Origin: Anaeramoeba flamelloides
Taxonomy: Eukaryota > Metamonada > Anaeramoebidae
Direction of reading: 5' to 3'
NCBI GenBank assembly: GCA_027625915.1
Contig: JANTQA010000072.1
Span: 3,596,001 to 3,660,000 of the forward strand
Length of the DNA: 64,000 nt
Positions within the stretch are counted from its first letter, which is position 1; each line of letters starts with the position of its first letter. Below are positions 44,901 to 54,906 of this stretch, in pieces. The position numbers were made by a program, and so were the translations under genes. The notes under the pieces are model-generated. The model did not search any database and had not been told where the DNA came from. It was given only the letters and a program-made list of their open reading frames with translations.

Positions 44901-47121
44901 TAATTATTATTTAATTCTAAAACGTATTTAAAAAAAGATTGGAGCATTAAATCCAAAAAGATTTGTAATGTTTAACGATATGTATGAAAGTTTACAAGAC
45001 GAAGAAGGGGATATACCACCATTTTTTTATGGTTCACATTATCTTAATGCGGCGTCTGTTTTATATTATTTACTTCGAATCGAACCATTTACGACTTGGG
45101 GAATTGATCTTCATGGTAAAATTTACTTTTTGATTTTTTATTTTTCAAAGTTTGATAGCGTTTATTGTTATTTATTTTAATATAATTGAAATGTTTCTTC
45201 TGATCAAATATCATATTAAATTTCATAATAAAACTACTAACGATAACAATTTTTAATAGGTGGAAAATTTGATAATCCTGATCGTAATTTTGGATCTATT
45301 AGCCAAACATGGAAAAATTGCTTAAATTTGAGTGCGGATGTTAAAGAATTAATACCAGAATTTTATTATTTTCCAGAATTCTTAGAAAATAGCAATGATT
45401 TTGATTTAGGAAAATTACATAACGGAAAGATTCTAAATGATGTTAAATTACCACCCTGGGCAAAAAATTCACCAGAAGAATTCACCAGAATAATGCGAGA
45501 AGCTCTAGAATCGGACTATGTCAGTGATCATTTGCATGAATGGATTGATTTAATTTTTGGATATAAGCAAAGAGGGGAAGAAGCTTTTAAAGCTAAGAAT
45601 GTGTTTTATTATTTAACTTATGAGGGCGCAGTTGATTTTGATTTGATTGAAAATCAAGTGCAAAAGCAAGGCATTATTGATCAAATTAATAATTTTGGGC
45701 AATGTTGTTCGCAGTTATTTACAAAACCACACCCTAAGAGGATATCAAAAGATAAATTAAATATTAAAGAAAAATATATCCCTAAAGCTGGCAAAGTAGC
45801 CCATTTTCAAAACTTTAAATTTAATAAAACCCCTTTATATTATATTTGTAATTTTAATTCGGATCAAATTATTTCTCTTGATAAAGAAGGCAATTTTACA
45901 ATTTCTAATCTTATTATTAATAAAACAATCTTATCGAATCAACAAAAAAAAAAAAAGAATGAAAAATTAATAAATGATGAAAATAATGAGATTGGAAATG
46001 AAGCAATTGATAATCAGCAAAAAAAGGACAATATTAATAATGATGATAATATTGAGAGTAAGAAAAATGATAATAACGATAATAAAGATGATGATGGTAA
46101 TGATGAAAATAAAAAAGAAAAAGAAAAAGAAAAAGAACAAGAAAATGAAAATGAAAATGAAAATCAAAAAGAAAATGAAAATGAAAAAGAAAATGAAAAA
46201 GAAAAAGAAAATAAGAATAATAATCATGAAAAAAATTCACAAGAATTAATTAATAATGGTAAAGAAAATAAAAAGAATAAAAATAAAGACAAAGAAGGTA
46301 TGAAAAATAAAATTCAAATAAATTTTCAACTAACTTTTGGATTAAAAAAAAAAATTGGTTGCCCATTTGCAAATAAAATGAAAATCTTTTCCAACTGCTT
46401 TTTCCTTATAAAATCTTCAAAATGTTTCATTTCATCGGGCTATTTTGATAATTCTTTTAAAATTATTAATGCAGAATCCGGTAACTTAATCCAAAGCATC
46501 TCTGTGCATAAAGACGCAGTAACTACTATAAGCTTTGAAAATAATATTCTTGTCACAGGTTCAAGAGATACAACTGTAATTGTATGGGAGTTTTTACCAA
46601 AATTAAATAAAGTGAATAACACGCCAAAGCAAATCTTATATGGCCACGATGATGAAGTCAACTGTGTTGACATTAATTATAAGCACGATTTGATTATTTC
46701 CTCGTCTTCCGATGGGACCTGCATAATGAATAGCATAGGCAGTGGGCAATATATCCGAACAATCTATCCTAAAAATTCAAAGAATATAACCTTTTGTAAG
46801 GTGCTGCCCAATGGAATGATCTTATTATATTCTCAAATCCAAAAACTGGTTTGGATGTATTCAATAAATGGGAAATTGTTGTCACACCAATCTTCTCAAA
46901 GCGTTTGGAGAGATTGGAAAATTTCTAAAAACGGACAAGTGCTTGTAACAATCGGTGTTCCAGAAACAATCCAAATTTGGTTAATCAAACCAAATAATCT
47001 TCTGAAAGTAAACGCTATAAATACCGAAGGCATACCTAACTCAATAGAGCTGATCGAAAAAAATAATATTTTTATTGTAGGTTTTGAAGATGGCAATTTT
47101 TTAGCCGGTGTTATGCCATAA
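31846..47121 (+). CDS. Giant BEACH-WD40 protein, neurobeachin/LvsA type
   Basis: A scaffold of roughly 3,700 residues. BEACH proteins organise vesicle traffic, contractile vacuole or lysosome function. Coding blocks are 31846-41010, 44938-45115 and 45260-47121, with GT-AG introns of 3,927 and 144 bp. Order of parts: helical/armadillo-like N-terminal half; ConA-like domain (about 35080-35830, GYTFYTQLRLE to GQMGSIFLFNEALP); a second helical region; PH-BEACH (about 40400-40770); BEACH from MKLNFIAGRTYNDLSQYP through DLSKPIGALNPKRF and PPFFYGSHYLNAASVLYYLL; then C-terminal WD40 repeats (LVTGSRDTTVIVWEF, SSDGTCIMNSIGSGQYIRT). No FYVE domain follows, so LvsA/neurobeachin rather than ALFY type. Within the first block the frame changes at an A19 run (32487-32505) and at an A14 run (38913-38926), in opposite directions. 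Start is uncertain. Confidence 0.92.
32739..32815 (+). repeat. (AAT)n tract encoding poly-Asn
   Basis: About 24 nearly uninterrupted AAT codons within the N-terminal part of the BEACH gene. Similar tracts in the same gene at 34580-34672 (AAC then AAT) and 38850-38911 (AAC) show that each tract is largely homogeneous for one codon, pointing to triplet slippage rather than selection on the amino acid alone. Confidence 0.85.
41011..44937 (+). other. 3.9-kb intron within the BEACH domain
   Basis: Donor CCT|GTAAGT and acceptor AAAAAAAG|ATTGG join DLSKP to IGALNPKRF, an invariant BEACH stretch, so the splice is secure. The intron is AT-rich with no gene. It contains the composite palindromic repeat at 44040-44640. 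The frame at 42027-42212 is Lys/Asn-rich and not supported. Confidence 0.85.
44040..44640. repeat. Composite palindromic repeat, long copy
   Basis: Inverted relative to 15575-16270: CTAGGCACTTGACGGCACTC and ACGGCACTCTACGACACTTA tandem modules. They are interleaved with hairpins of AGGTTTTTTTTAATTT and AATTAAAAAAAACCTAG around an AGAAAATT core. At least four hairpins. It lies 300 bp before the splice acceptor of the BEACH exon. Confidence 0.8.
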
Positions 47122-47640
47122 AATTTTTCTTTTACTTTTTCTTGTTGTTTTTGTTTTTGTTTTTTTTTTTTCTTTTTGTTTTTCTCTTTTTTTATTTGCT
47201 TTTCTTTTTCTCCCTTTTTTATTTTTTTTGTTTTTTTAAAATTAATATATTTTTGTAAAGCATTTTGATCCTATTAAAACTTTAAAAATAAAACAAAAAA
47301 AGAATAGAAAGAAAATTATTATTTCTTTTACTGATTTTATCTTTAATTTGAAAAATTTTTCTTTTTTTTGATAATTTTTTATACCTTTCTTAACCATTTA
47401 ATATTTTTTTTTATACAAGTAGTATTTTATAATCATTCAAAATAAAATATTTTTCTTCAAAAGTTCATTTCTCTTTATTTTAATGTTTGTTTTTAATAAG
47501 AAAATAAAATTCAATAAAAAATTTTACATTTAACAAGTTTCTTTTTTATGTGTATCACTGACTTGAAAACATCACAAAAAAACTATTGCTGTTGAAGAAC
47601 ATTAAAATGAAAAGAAATTCCTATTCCAGAAATTGACAAA
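47122..47640. other. 3' flank of the BEACH gene
   Basis: Very T-rich for about 110 bp after the stop, with AATAAA-like words (about 47287 and 47441), consistent with a polyadenylation region. No gene. Confidence 0.4.
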
Positions 47641-48164
47641 AAGTTGATAATAATTTATAACATTATTCGAGAATTTGGAATGAATCCAAATATTGATAAA
47701 ACTTTAAAATCAAAAACTTTATCCAAAATAAAATATTTAGGTATTTGGTTCGAAAAGGAGAAATATCTTTGAAAAAAATTTGTAAAAGTAAAAGACAATT
47801 TTAAAAAAATTATTTTTAACAAACAAAAATTAACTAATGGAGTAGAATTACAAATGTTTAAAACAATACACATTAGCCAATTATTTTATGAATTAGTAAT
47901 TTTTAATTAAACTCAAAACGATTTCGACCCGATAGATGATTGAATAAATAAAACAATTCAGAAAATTTTTTAAAAAGTTAATACACATATTCCAAGAATA
48001 ATTTATAAAAATGGAAGCAAATATAGACTATATAAGAATTTCAATTTATAAGAAAAGATTTAAACTCAAAAATAAAATAGAAATTCGTGACTTTTAAAAT
48101 ATATCCAAAAAGATAAAATTTTCAAAAAAAAGATAATGAAAATATCAACCCTAGCTAAATATGA

Positions 48165-48505
48165 ATGTTATAAAAAATAGAGTTATTACAATTTTCATAG
48201 ATAAATAAAGAGCTCCATTCGTTTATCCGAATTTTGCTAACAGTAAACATAATTTATGATTATCTTAATAGAAACATTACAATTTTAATCAAAAAATCTT
48301 TTCGTAATAAAAAATCTTTCAATTTTCAATAAAAAAACAAATTTCAAATAAAGTATTGGCATTTACCAAACTATTTTATATTGAAAATCCATTTGAACTC
48401 AAAAATCAAAATATATGTTATGTTTACTATTACCAAAATTTAGATAAATTGCATGTAACTCTTTATTTATCTATAAAAATGTAAAACCTCTATTTTTTAC
48501 AACTT
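48165..48505. mobile_element. 340-bp foldback MITE nested in the LINE
   Basis: The left arm, from ATAAAAAATAGAGTTATTAC to AGATAAATAAAGAG, is matched on the other strand at the right end (GTAAAAAATAGAGGTTTTAC, AGATAAATAAAGAG). Further inside, GCTAACAGTAAACATAA pairs with GGTAATAGTAAACATAA. The arms therefore extend about 100 bp each. No ORF. Confidence 0.75.
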
Positions 48506-48643
48506 TTCCAATTTACGCTTGTGAACTGGGAAGAAGAGAACTTTAAATTGTTAGAGGTAAATCTTAATCAAATTGGAGAAAATCTAATAATCAAAGGCTC
48601 TGGAAGGAAAGATCAGGAATATTTAAAAAAAAAATTAGGTATA

Positions 48644-48837
48644 CAGTCAGTTCCACTTTTAAGATCCAAATTTTCAAAGGACTATAAAGTACGAAAAAAT
48701 CCAAATTAAAGCAGATTATTTCGAATTTTATTTAAAAATATTATTTTATTAGAATTTGAATTTTATGGCTTAATTTAAGATTTTTATTGTGCCTTAGATT
48801 TCGTTTAAAGTTTTTATCTTAAAGGTAGAACCATCTT
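48644..48837. mobile_element. 195-bp palindromic MITE, copy 4
   Basis: Left end TA|CAGTCAGTTCCACTTTTAAG is intact. The right arm is worn (CTTAAAGGTAGAACCATCTT before TA). It sits inside the LINE relic and overlaps the end of the frame 48521-48709, which is therefore not a gene. Confidence 0.8.
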
Positions 48838-49500
48838 TAATAACAATAAAAATAAACAACAAAAAATATTTAAAATGGTGGAGTTCTACTTATATACTAA
48901 AACTACCAAAATTTACAAATTACCTAAATGGATATTCTTATGTTTAAGATACAAATAAAATAAAAACAAAATTTTTCAATTTATATAAAAAAAATATAGA
49001 AACATAGAAACATAGAAACAGATGAAGATATCAATATTTTTAATGGGAACTTCACATTCTATGAAAAAAATCTAAAAATTTGGATTAAAGAATTAATTCA
49101 AATTAACAAAAAGAATAAGAATAATATCAAAGATATTATTTGGAATAAAAACTTATTAATTATTTGTCTCTATATTGGTTAATGATAAAGAAAATTAAGA
49201 TTCTTTATTAGAATTTCTAAAAAAAAATTTCGAAATTAGGAAAATTAAGAGGAAATTCATTCCATACCTTCAAAATAAATAAAAAATGCAAAAATGAAAA
49301 GAAATTCTCTCAAATTAACTATTTGTCATTTAAAAAGTTTCTTGTTTCTTGGGTTGCTTTATATATTAAAAAAATCAATAAATTTCACTTAAAAAAAAAC
49401 TGAACATCAAGTATACATTTAGCAATGTATTTAAAAGAACAGAAAATGTTCACATGTTTGATCAATCAGAATGTTTATTAAAATAGAGGATTTAATGTTA

Positions 49501-50535
49501 TCTTTTTTAATTCGTGATAATATTTAAAAATTGCGATTATTTTCATAAAATCGTGAAATTACAGAAAATCCTGAGATAACCCAGAATATCATTATAGTAG
49601 AATGAAAAGTGATTTTCTATCAAATCTAGATAATTATTATAAAATCGTTAAAAAGGTCAAAATATCATAATAAAAAATAAATCGCGAGATAAAAGTTTAC
49701 AATTTTTCGGTTTATTCAAAAATATTATTTAAAAGAAAATTTTTGTTTGATCAAAAAATAGATCCTCAAAAAAAAAATTATTTTTCTTAAAAAATCAACA
49801 CTAAGAGAAAAATTGATTCAATAAAGGATCAAATCCAGATCAGGGTTTTTTTGTATTTTATTTTGTTTTTATTGAAAGACCAATTGATCCTTTAGAGATC
49901 ATACAGAAATAAGAATTAAAAGTTAATATATCGCTTATCAAGTCAATCATCGGGTTTAAAATTATTTTGATAAAAAAATCTTCTCAAAAAACTATTTTAA
50001 CAGTCTTTAAAGAATGATACTTATTGTTAAAAAGTTTTCTTTATTCTATTAAAATTTAAATGAGTTTTGGGGACTTTTCAAAATTTTTCTCTATAACCAA
50101 GTTACAGATTCACCAATTATTATGATTTTCTTTCTAAACTATATTCTTCTTCTTGTCTCTCATCTTTGGGTTACATAGAAGACTCAATCAAAGTTGAATG
50201 GTTTTTTTTTTTTAAGCAATTGCCTATAAGAATGAATATTCCTCTTTCTTCTTTTTGGTCATTTAACTTGTGAGGGTAATTGTACCATTTTGAAAACTAT
50301 ACATCTATTATAGACTCAAGTTTTTTTTTGAAATAGGTCAATTATTTGTTTATTTGCAATATTCAGAGGTAATTTTACTTACATACAAAGATAAAAAGGA
50401 AAAGAAAATTTTCTTTTTTTTAGGTTTTTGTATTTTATCTCAATTTTATGGGTTATCAAAATAGTTTAGATAATCTCTGTTTTATCATTTTTTTACGATA
50501 AAGTTGGGTTAATAGTTTTTAAAAAAAAAAAAATC
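49501..50535 (+). mobile_element. GCGATA-rich repeat, copy 2
   Basis: Same orientation and block order as 29105-30371: ATTCGTGATAATA, TGCGATTATTTTC, AAATCGCGAGATAAAAGT, TTCTTCTTCTTGTCTCTC, CATTTAACTTGTGAGGGTAA, TTTTTACGATAAAGTTGGG. It abuts the right edge of the LINE relic. Confidence 0.7.
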
Positions 50536-51261
50536 AATCAAAGTATATTTTCAACAAGATATTTAATTCTTTTTCTTCTCAATTTGGATGAGAATATAAA
50601 ACAATTTATAGCCTTGAAATTCTGACCCCATTACTATTTATTATTATTTTACCAAACATTTTCATTTCAAATTTTTTTTTAACAATCTTTTTTCAAAAAT
50701 TTTTATCGAATTAAAGCCAAAACCAAGAATATTTTTCATAAGGTAAAGTAAAGGGACATGAATTATAGAAATAAAAAAAAAAAACTACAAAAGGATCAAC
50801 CCAAAAAAAAATAAAAATATGGTGAAAAATTTATAATTATTTTGAGTTTTGTACGATTTACGAGAAAATCAATTATTTGAAAATCAAATAAATCTGTATT
50901 TCTGAAGAAGTATTTTAAAAAATATCCTATTTTCTTTAATCAACTCTTAATTAATATTAATTAAATGAAAATTGGAATCAAAATCTTATCTGAAAAATTT
51001 ATTAGAAGAAAGTTGTTAATCAAAAATTTGGATAAAAAAAGTTTTTCCGTTCAGAATGAAAAATAAAATCGAGTAAAAAATAAGTAATTGTATTAAATTT
51101 AACAGCTAAGATTGAAAAATAAATGATTTTGATTTTTTTTTCTTGATCAATTTATTTCATTTATTTGATTTCCATTTTTTAATTGGTAAATATATCATAC
51201 TTGGATATATCCTAGCCTTATATTGAAGAAAACATTCATTTATTTCGCTAATGAAATGATT
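50536..51261. other. Intergenic AT-rich stretch
   Basis: No gene, RNA or repeat recognised. Confidence 0.4.
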
Positions 51262-51602
51262 TTAACGATTCAATTTCATAGTAACTGAGGCACCTAAAAT
51301 TGGGAAAAATACGCCGACTACCTTAAAAAGTTGATATTTCACATTTGCTTCAAAGCAAAATAGTTCAAAAAAATGGTTTGATAAAAAGATAATTTTTCCA
51401 CCACGTAAAAAAGAAATCAGCCTCACAATTGTCTTTATTTCTGAATGTTTCTGTGGGAATTATCGGATTGTCAGTCTGCCATATTCTTGTGAGATTCTTC
51501 ATCCCATTTTGCTCATCTAAACAATTAGAAATGGTTTTTGAAAATTTGGAGAGATAAGTGGCTTTCACAGGATCAAGGTGATCCCAAATCGTTTCTTGGA
51601 TG
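51262..51602 (-). pseudogene. Unrecognised gene end, frame broken at a T7 run
   Basis: After acceptor TTAATTAG an exon reads IQETIWDHLDPVKATYLSKF ... ADFFFTWWKNYLFIKPFF and stops. One base shorter in the T run at about 51362-51368, it continues FELFCFEANVKYQLFKVVG ... GASVTMKLNR to a stop at 51262. Composition (Trp, Cys, His, Pro) is protein-like on both sides of the run. Either a host gene with a one-base homopolymer difference (sequencing or real) or a decaying gene. Upstream exons between 51735 and 51860 are possible but unproven. I do not recognise the family. Confidence 0.45.
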
Positions 51603-52293
51603 CTAATTAATAAAAAAAGGTGAATTGTTTTCTTCTATTAGATAAACGTATTTTACTTTTTAATTCATGTTGATAGTCTATTTTAAAAAAAAAAAAAAGA
51701 AAGATTCAAAATATTTTAATAGAAATAATGAACTATAATCAACTAATAGTCTTCCAAGTGATCGTAATTTCAATTTTAGGATGTGAACAATCAAATTTTG
51801 AAGATTTGTTCAACAGATGCCTTTTGAAACAGAATCAATCAAAAAAAATAAAATATAGAATCTTATTAGGTCTTAAAAATTTTCAAAAGAAATGGGTGTA
51901 AATTTTATTGTAAATGGTTGATTTATTTTAGATTTTTTTGTGTGTTTTTTTTTTTTTTTTAATATTAATACGGATTGTTTGAATTATTTTGCTTTTCTCT
52001 AATTTTTTTATTCAAAAAAAGAAAAAAATTTACAATTTTAAAAAAAAGCAAAAATTAATTAATTTGATAAAATAAAAAAAATACAAAAGACAAGATCAGA
52101 CATCTAAACCTAAAAATATTCTACACAAAATACAAGAGTTAAAATCTAAGAAATAGAAAAAGTAAAAGAAAAGGAATAATAAACGGAAAAGGAAAAAGAA
52201 AATAAAAAAGAAAAATAAAAAAAAAGGAATAAAAAGAAAAAAAAGAAACAATGAAATTCAATTTTATAAAAAGAATCAAAACCGAATACAAAC
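51603..52293. other. Intergenic / possible upstream exons of the unrecognised gene
   Basis: On the minus strand, 51735-51850 can be read as FKRHLLNKSSKFDCSHPKIE and onward to TWKTIS, protein-like but without clean splice sites. 52160-52250 is an almost pure A/G tract on the plus strand downstream of eIF3f. Confidence 0.3.
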
Positions 52294-53235
52294 CTACATT
52301 CTTTCAATATTATTAGAGATTTCAATTTGATTTTTTGTCTGGTCTAATAAATGTTTGATCATTAAAATGTCTCGAAATTCGCTTGAGAAGGATTTGATAC
52401 CTTTGTTTCTGTTTAAGAAAATGTCTTCGTTTTGGAATAATTCCTTGAGTGTTTCTTTGAGTGTGACAACATAGGAGATGTTTCTTTGGTCGATAATTGT
52501 TTCGCCACTGGAAATCTTGTTTATTCTGTTTTTGAGGATTGCGATCATTTTTAAGAGTTCCTCTAAAAGATAAATCGAGATTTGGGTGCTGTCTGTTAAT
52601 TTGTCATTTGAATGGTCGAACCTTAGTTCCATGAGGCACTTGCTTTCGTATGGCTTCGCAGAGTGTTGTAATTCTAAACGTTTCCAACTGCAGCTATACA
52701 ATTTACGCTCGATGATAATTGGCTGCGCCAAGTATGCCTCCAGTTTGACCTTTTCATTCACAGACTGCAAATCTAGCCTGGCTAATAAATGAATAGGCTT
52801 TTGGTTGTTTGTAACCTTTCGGGTCACAAACTCACGGATAAAATGTGGCTTATCGCCTGTGGCATACCACCCCAAGATGTCATCTTTATTGTTATGGGGC
52901 ATAATTTTGCCTAATTTACTCAAAAATTCTAGGTCCAGTGTGTCTTCCTCTTCGTCTTTTACGTCTTTTTCATCTTCATAAGACTCTTCTTCTTTCTTGT
53001 CGTTTTGTTTGGTGATCGTTTTTTTGGGTTTGTTTTTTGCAAAGGGGATTGGCACAGTTGAATTGATTTCAAAAACCTCACATCTTTTTCCATTGACATT
53101 CATTTTTTTAATAACACCAAGAAGTGCTCCCAGAACATATTTTTCTGTTCTGCGTGTGTGGTGTTCTAAAATCCCAAAAATTGCAGATGGGTGAATGACT
53201 ACCGTTTTGTATTCTTTTAAAGCAAGGAGAGACAT
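52294..53235 (-). CDS. Translation initiation factor 3 subunit F
   Basis: An MPN-domain subunit of eIF3 that helps load mRNA and tRNA on the 40S ribosome. The single exon encodes 313 residues from ATG at 53235. Upstream codons are open for ten more, but only to a TTG. The MPN domain (residues ~8-150) has VVIHPSAIFGILEHHTRRTE, YVLGALLGVI, FEINSTVPIPFA and ILGWYATG, which follow eIF3f/CSN6 order. The JAMM metal-binding H-x-H pattern is absent, as in eIF3f. An Asp/Glu-Lys insertion (~80-110) is specific to this protein. The C-terminal MIT/helical part includes SIYLLEELLKMIAILKNRI. The CSN6 alternative is less likely given LGWYATG and the PIHL strand. Confidence 0.85.
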   Translation of the reverse strand: MSLLALKEYKTVVIHPSAIFGILEHHTRRTEKYVLGALLGVIKKMNVNGKRCEVFEINSTVPIPFAKNKPKKTITKQNDKKEEESYEDEKDVKDEEEDTLDLEFLSKLGKIMPHNNKDDILGWYATGDKPHFIREFVTRKVTNNQKPIHLLARLDLQSVNEKVKLEAYLAQPIIIERKLYSCSWKRLELQHSAKPYESKCLMELRFDHSNDKLTDSTQISIYLLEELLKMIAILKNRINKISSGETIIDQRNISYVVTLKETLKELFQNEDIFLNRNKGIKSFSSEFRDILMIKHLLDQTKNQIEISNNIERM

Positions 53236-54906
53236 TTTATTTTTATTAAAAGAAGATAGGGACAAAAAAATGATTTTGTTTCTTCAAAAGATTGTTTTGG
53301 TAATCTAGCAACCATAAAACTGAAGAGCTGCACACAAAACCATATTATTATTTAATATTGTTTTCAGAATTCATTATTCGTTTTTATTTTTATTAAAAAA
53401 ACTTTTCAAATTAAACAGAAATTGACCTGGAATAAAATTTAAGGGTGTTTATTTTTTATTATTGAAGAAATGGAAATTACCCTCTAGTTGCCCTTAGACT
53501 TCAATTTCCTTTTCATAAATTTCAGTGTGGAATCATTGATTTCACGATTTTTAATTAATGAAAATAATTTCAAACTATAGTAAAGAAAAACATACAGGAA
53601 ATGAAAATAATGACAGACAGGATTTTTTATTGTCAATAAAAGCAAAATTGTTGTGTAATTTCAAATATTTTGAAATCAAATCCTTTTTATTAATCACAAA
53701 ATTTTTTATGAGCCTATTAATATACCTAACTAAAGTTTATTTAAGTAGGGTCTCTCTAGAATACTCAAATATTTAATGATAACACAACTAGATCAACTTT
53801 TTTTGAAAAACGATTGGGTTTTATCGACGTTTACTAGAATTTGGAAAATGATAATTTTTAGTCTTGTATTTTGATTGATTGAATGGTATTTCGAACAAGT
53901 ATAATATCATTAATCATCATTTTAATAAGAGGGTGTGTTATAATTTTGAAAGTTGATTCTTAAAAAAAAAAATGGGATTTGATTTTAATCAGAAAAGAAC
54001 TTGAAGAAACTAAAACAATATTTGCTTATTGTGTATTATCTATTTCTTTGATAATATAATGTATTGGAATAAAATCAATAAAACCATCTTTACATGGTAA
54101 AGTTATCAACTCAAAAATTAAAAAAAAAACAATAAATTAACTTTTTAAATGTTAGGCAAAGATAATAAAATAAACTTTATAAATCAGAAATGTCTATATA
54201 TATATGTATGTGTGTATGTATTTATATTGAATATTTTTATTTGAACAAATTTGAAAAAAAACTTTTCAAAAATTATGATTCGATTTTTTTGAATTTTTTG
54301 GTTTTATTTTTATTATTTTTTAATATATCAGTTTTTTATGTATTTGAATTTTTTAAAAGTGAATTACAAATTAGATTTAAAAACCAGTTGTTCTTGAATA
54401 CTTTAAGCATTTTTTTTTTTTTCAATTTTTATTTCAAGTGAGTCACAATTTTTGAAATGGAGTTTACTTGAATTTCAATAATTTTAAATCTGTTTTAATT
54501 CATACTGTCACAACTCGGTAATTTTAACTAGAAAATGATTTAATAACAAAATTTATAAAATTTGGATTTTAATACCTTATATTGTACATACAATAAACCT
54601 ATCAAAATAAATAATAAAGTATAAATTCTAAAAAAAATATAAAAAGTATATGATGACTTTTATTTTTAAATTTAATCTTTCTTTTTTTAGATTTTAATAA
54701 AAATAAGGTTTATACCGCTTACAAGTAATAAAAAAAAAGTAAATAAAAAAAAATAAAAAAAAACCTTCAAGTAAGAAGTATAATAAAGGGAATTATGTTT
54801 AAAATATTCAATATAAAAAAAAATAAAAAATAAAAGATAAATGAAAAATAAAAAATTAAAAATTAAAAAAAAAAAGATTGGACAAAATGTAATCGAATAA
54901 TAAAAT
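53236..54906. other. Intergenic between XPD and eIF3f
   Basis: AT-rich. The plus-strand frames 53558-53776 and 54190-54441 are Lys/Ile/Phe/Ser-rich with no motif. Sequence at 54390-54470 (AGTGAGTCACAATTTTTGAA) is similar to 42960-43010 in the BEACH intron (ATGAGTTACAATTTTTGAAA), another low-copy repeat. Confidence 0.4.

Larger units (their letters stand above)
47640..49470 (+). mobile_element. Decayed LINE, 3' part of the reverse-transcriptase ORF, with nested insertions
   Basis: 47690-47910 reads LSKIKYLGIWFEKEKYL, then KKFVKVKDNFKKII and QMFKTIHISQLFYELVIF. This is the post-catalytic K(Y)LG(I) motif and thumb region of LINE reverse transcriptases. Later fragments IDD*INKTIQKIF, IPRIIYKNGSKY, KDIIWNKNLL and LSFKKFLVSWVALYIKKI continue the same kind of protein in order. 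Stops and frame changes are frequent, so the copy is dead. Two foldback elements (48165-48505 and 48644-48837) interrupt it and must be younger. The 5' half, including the catalytic box, is absent here. Confidence 0.65.

Noticed and set aside
48521-48709. 62-codon plus-strand ORF
   Set aside because: The start is within the LINE relic and the end runs through the terminal repeat of a MITE. It is a chance fusion frame.
52294-53265. Longer eIF3f start ten codons upstream
   Set aside because: The upstream codon is TTG. The first ATG at 53235 leads directly into the MPN domain as expected.
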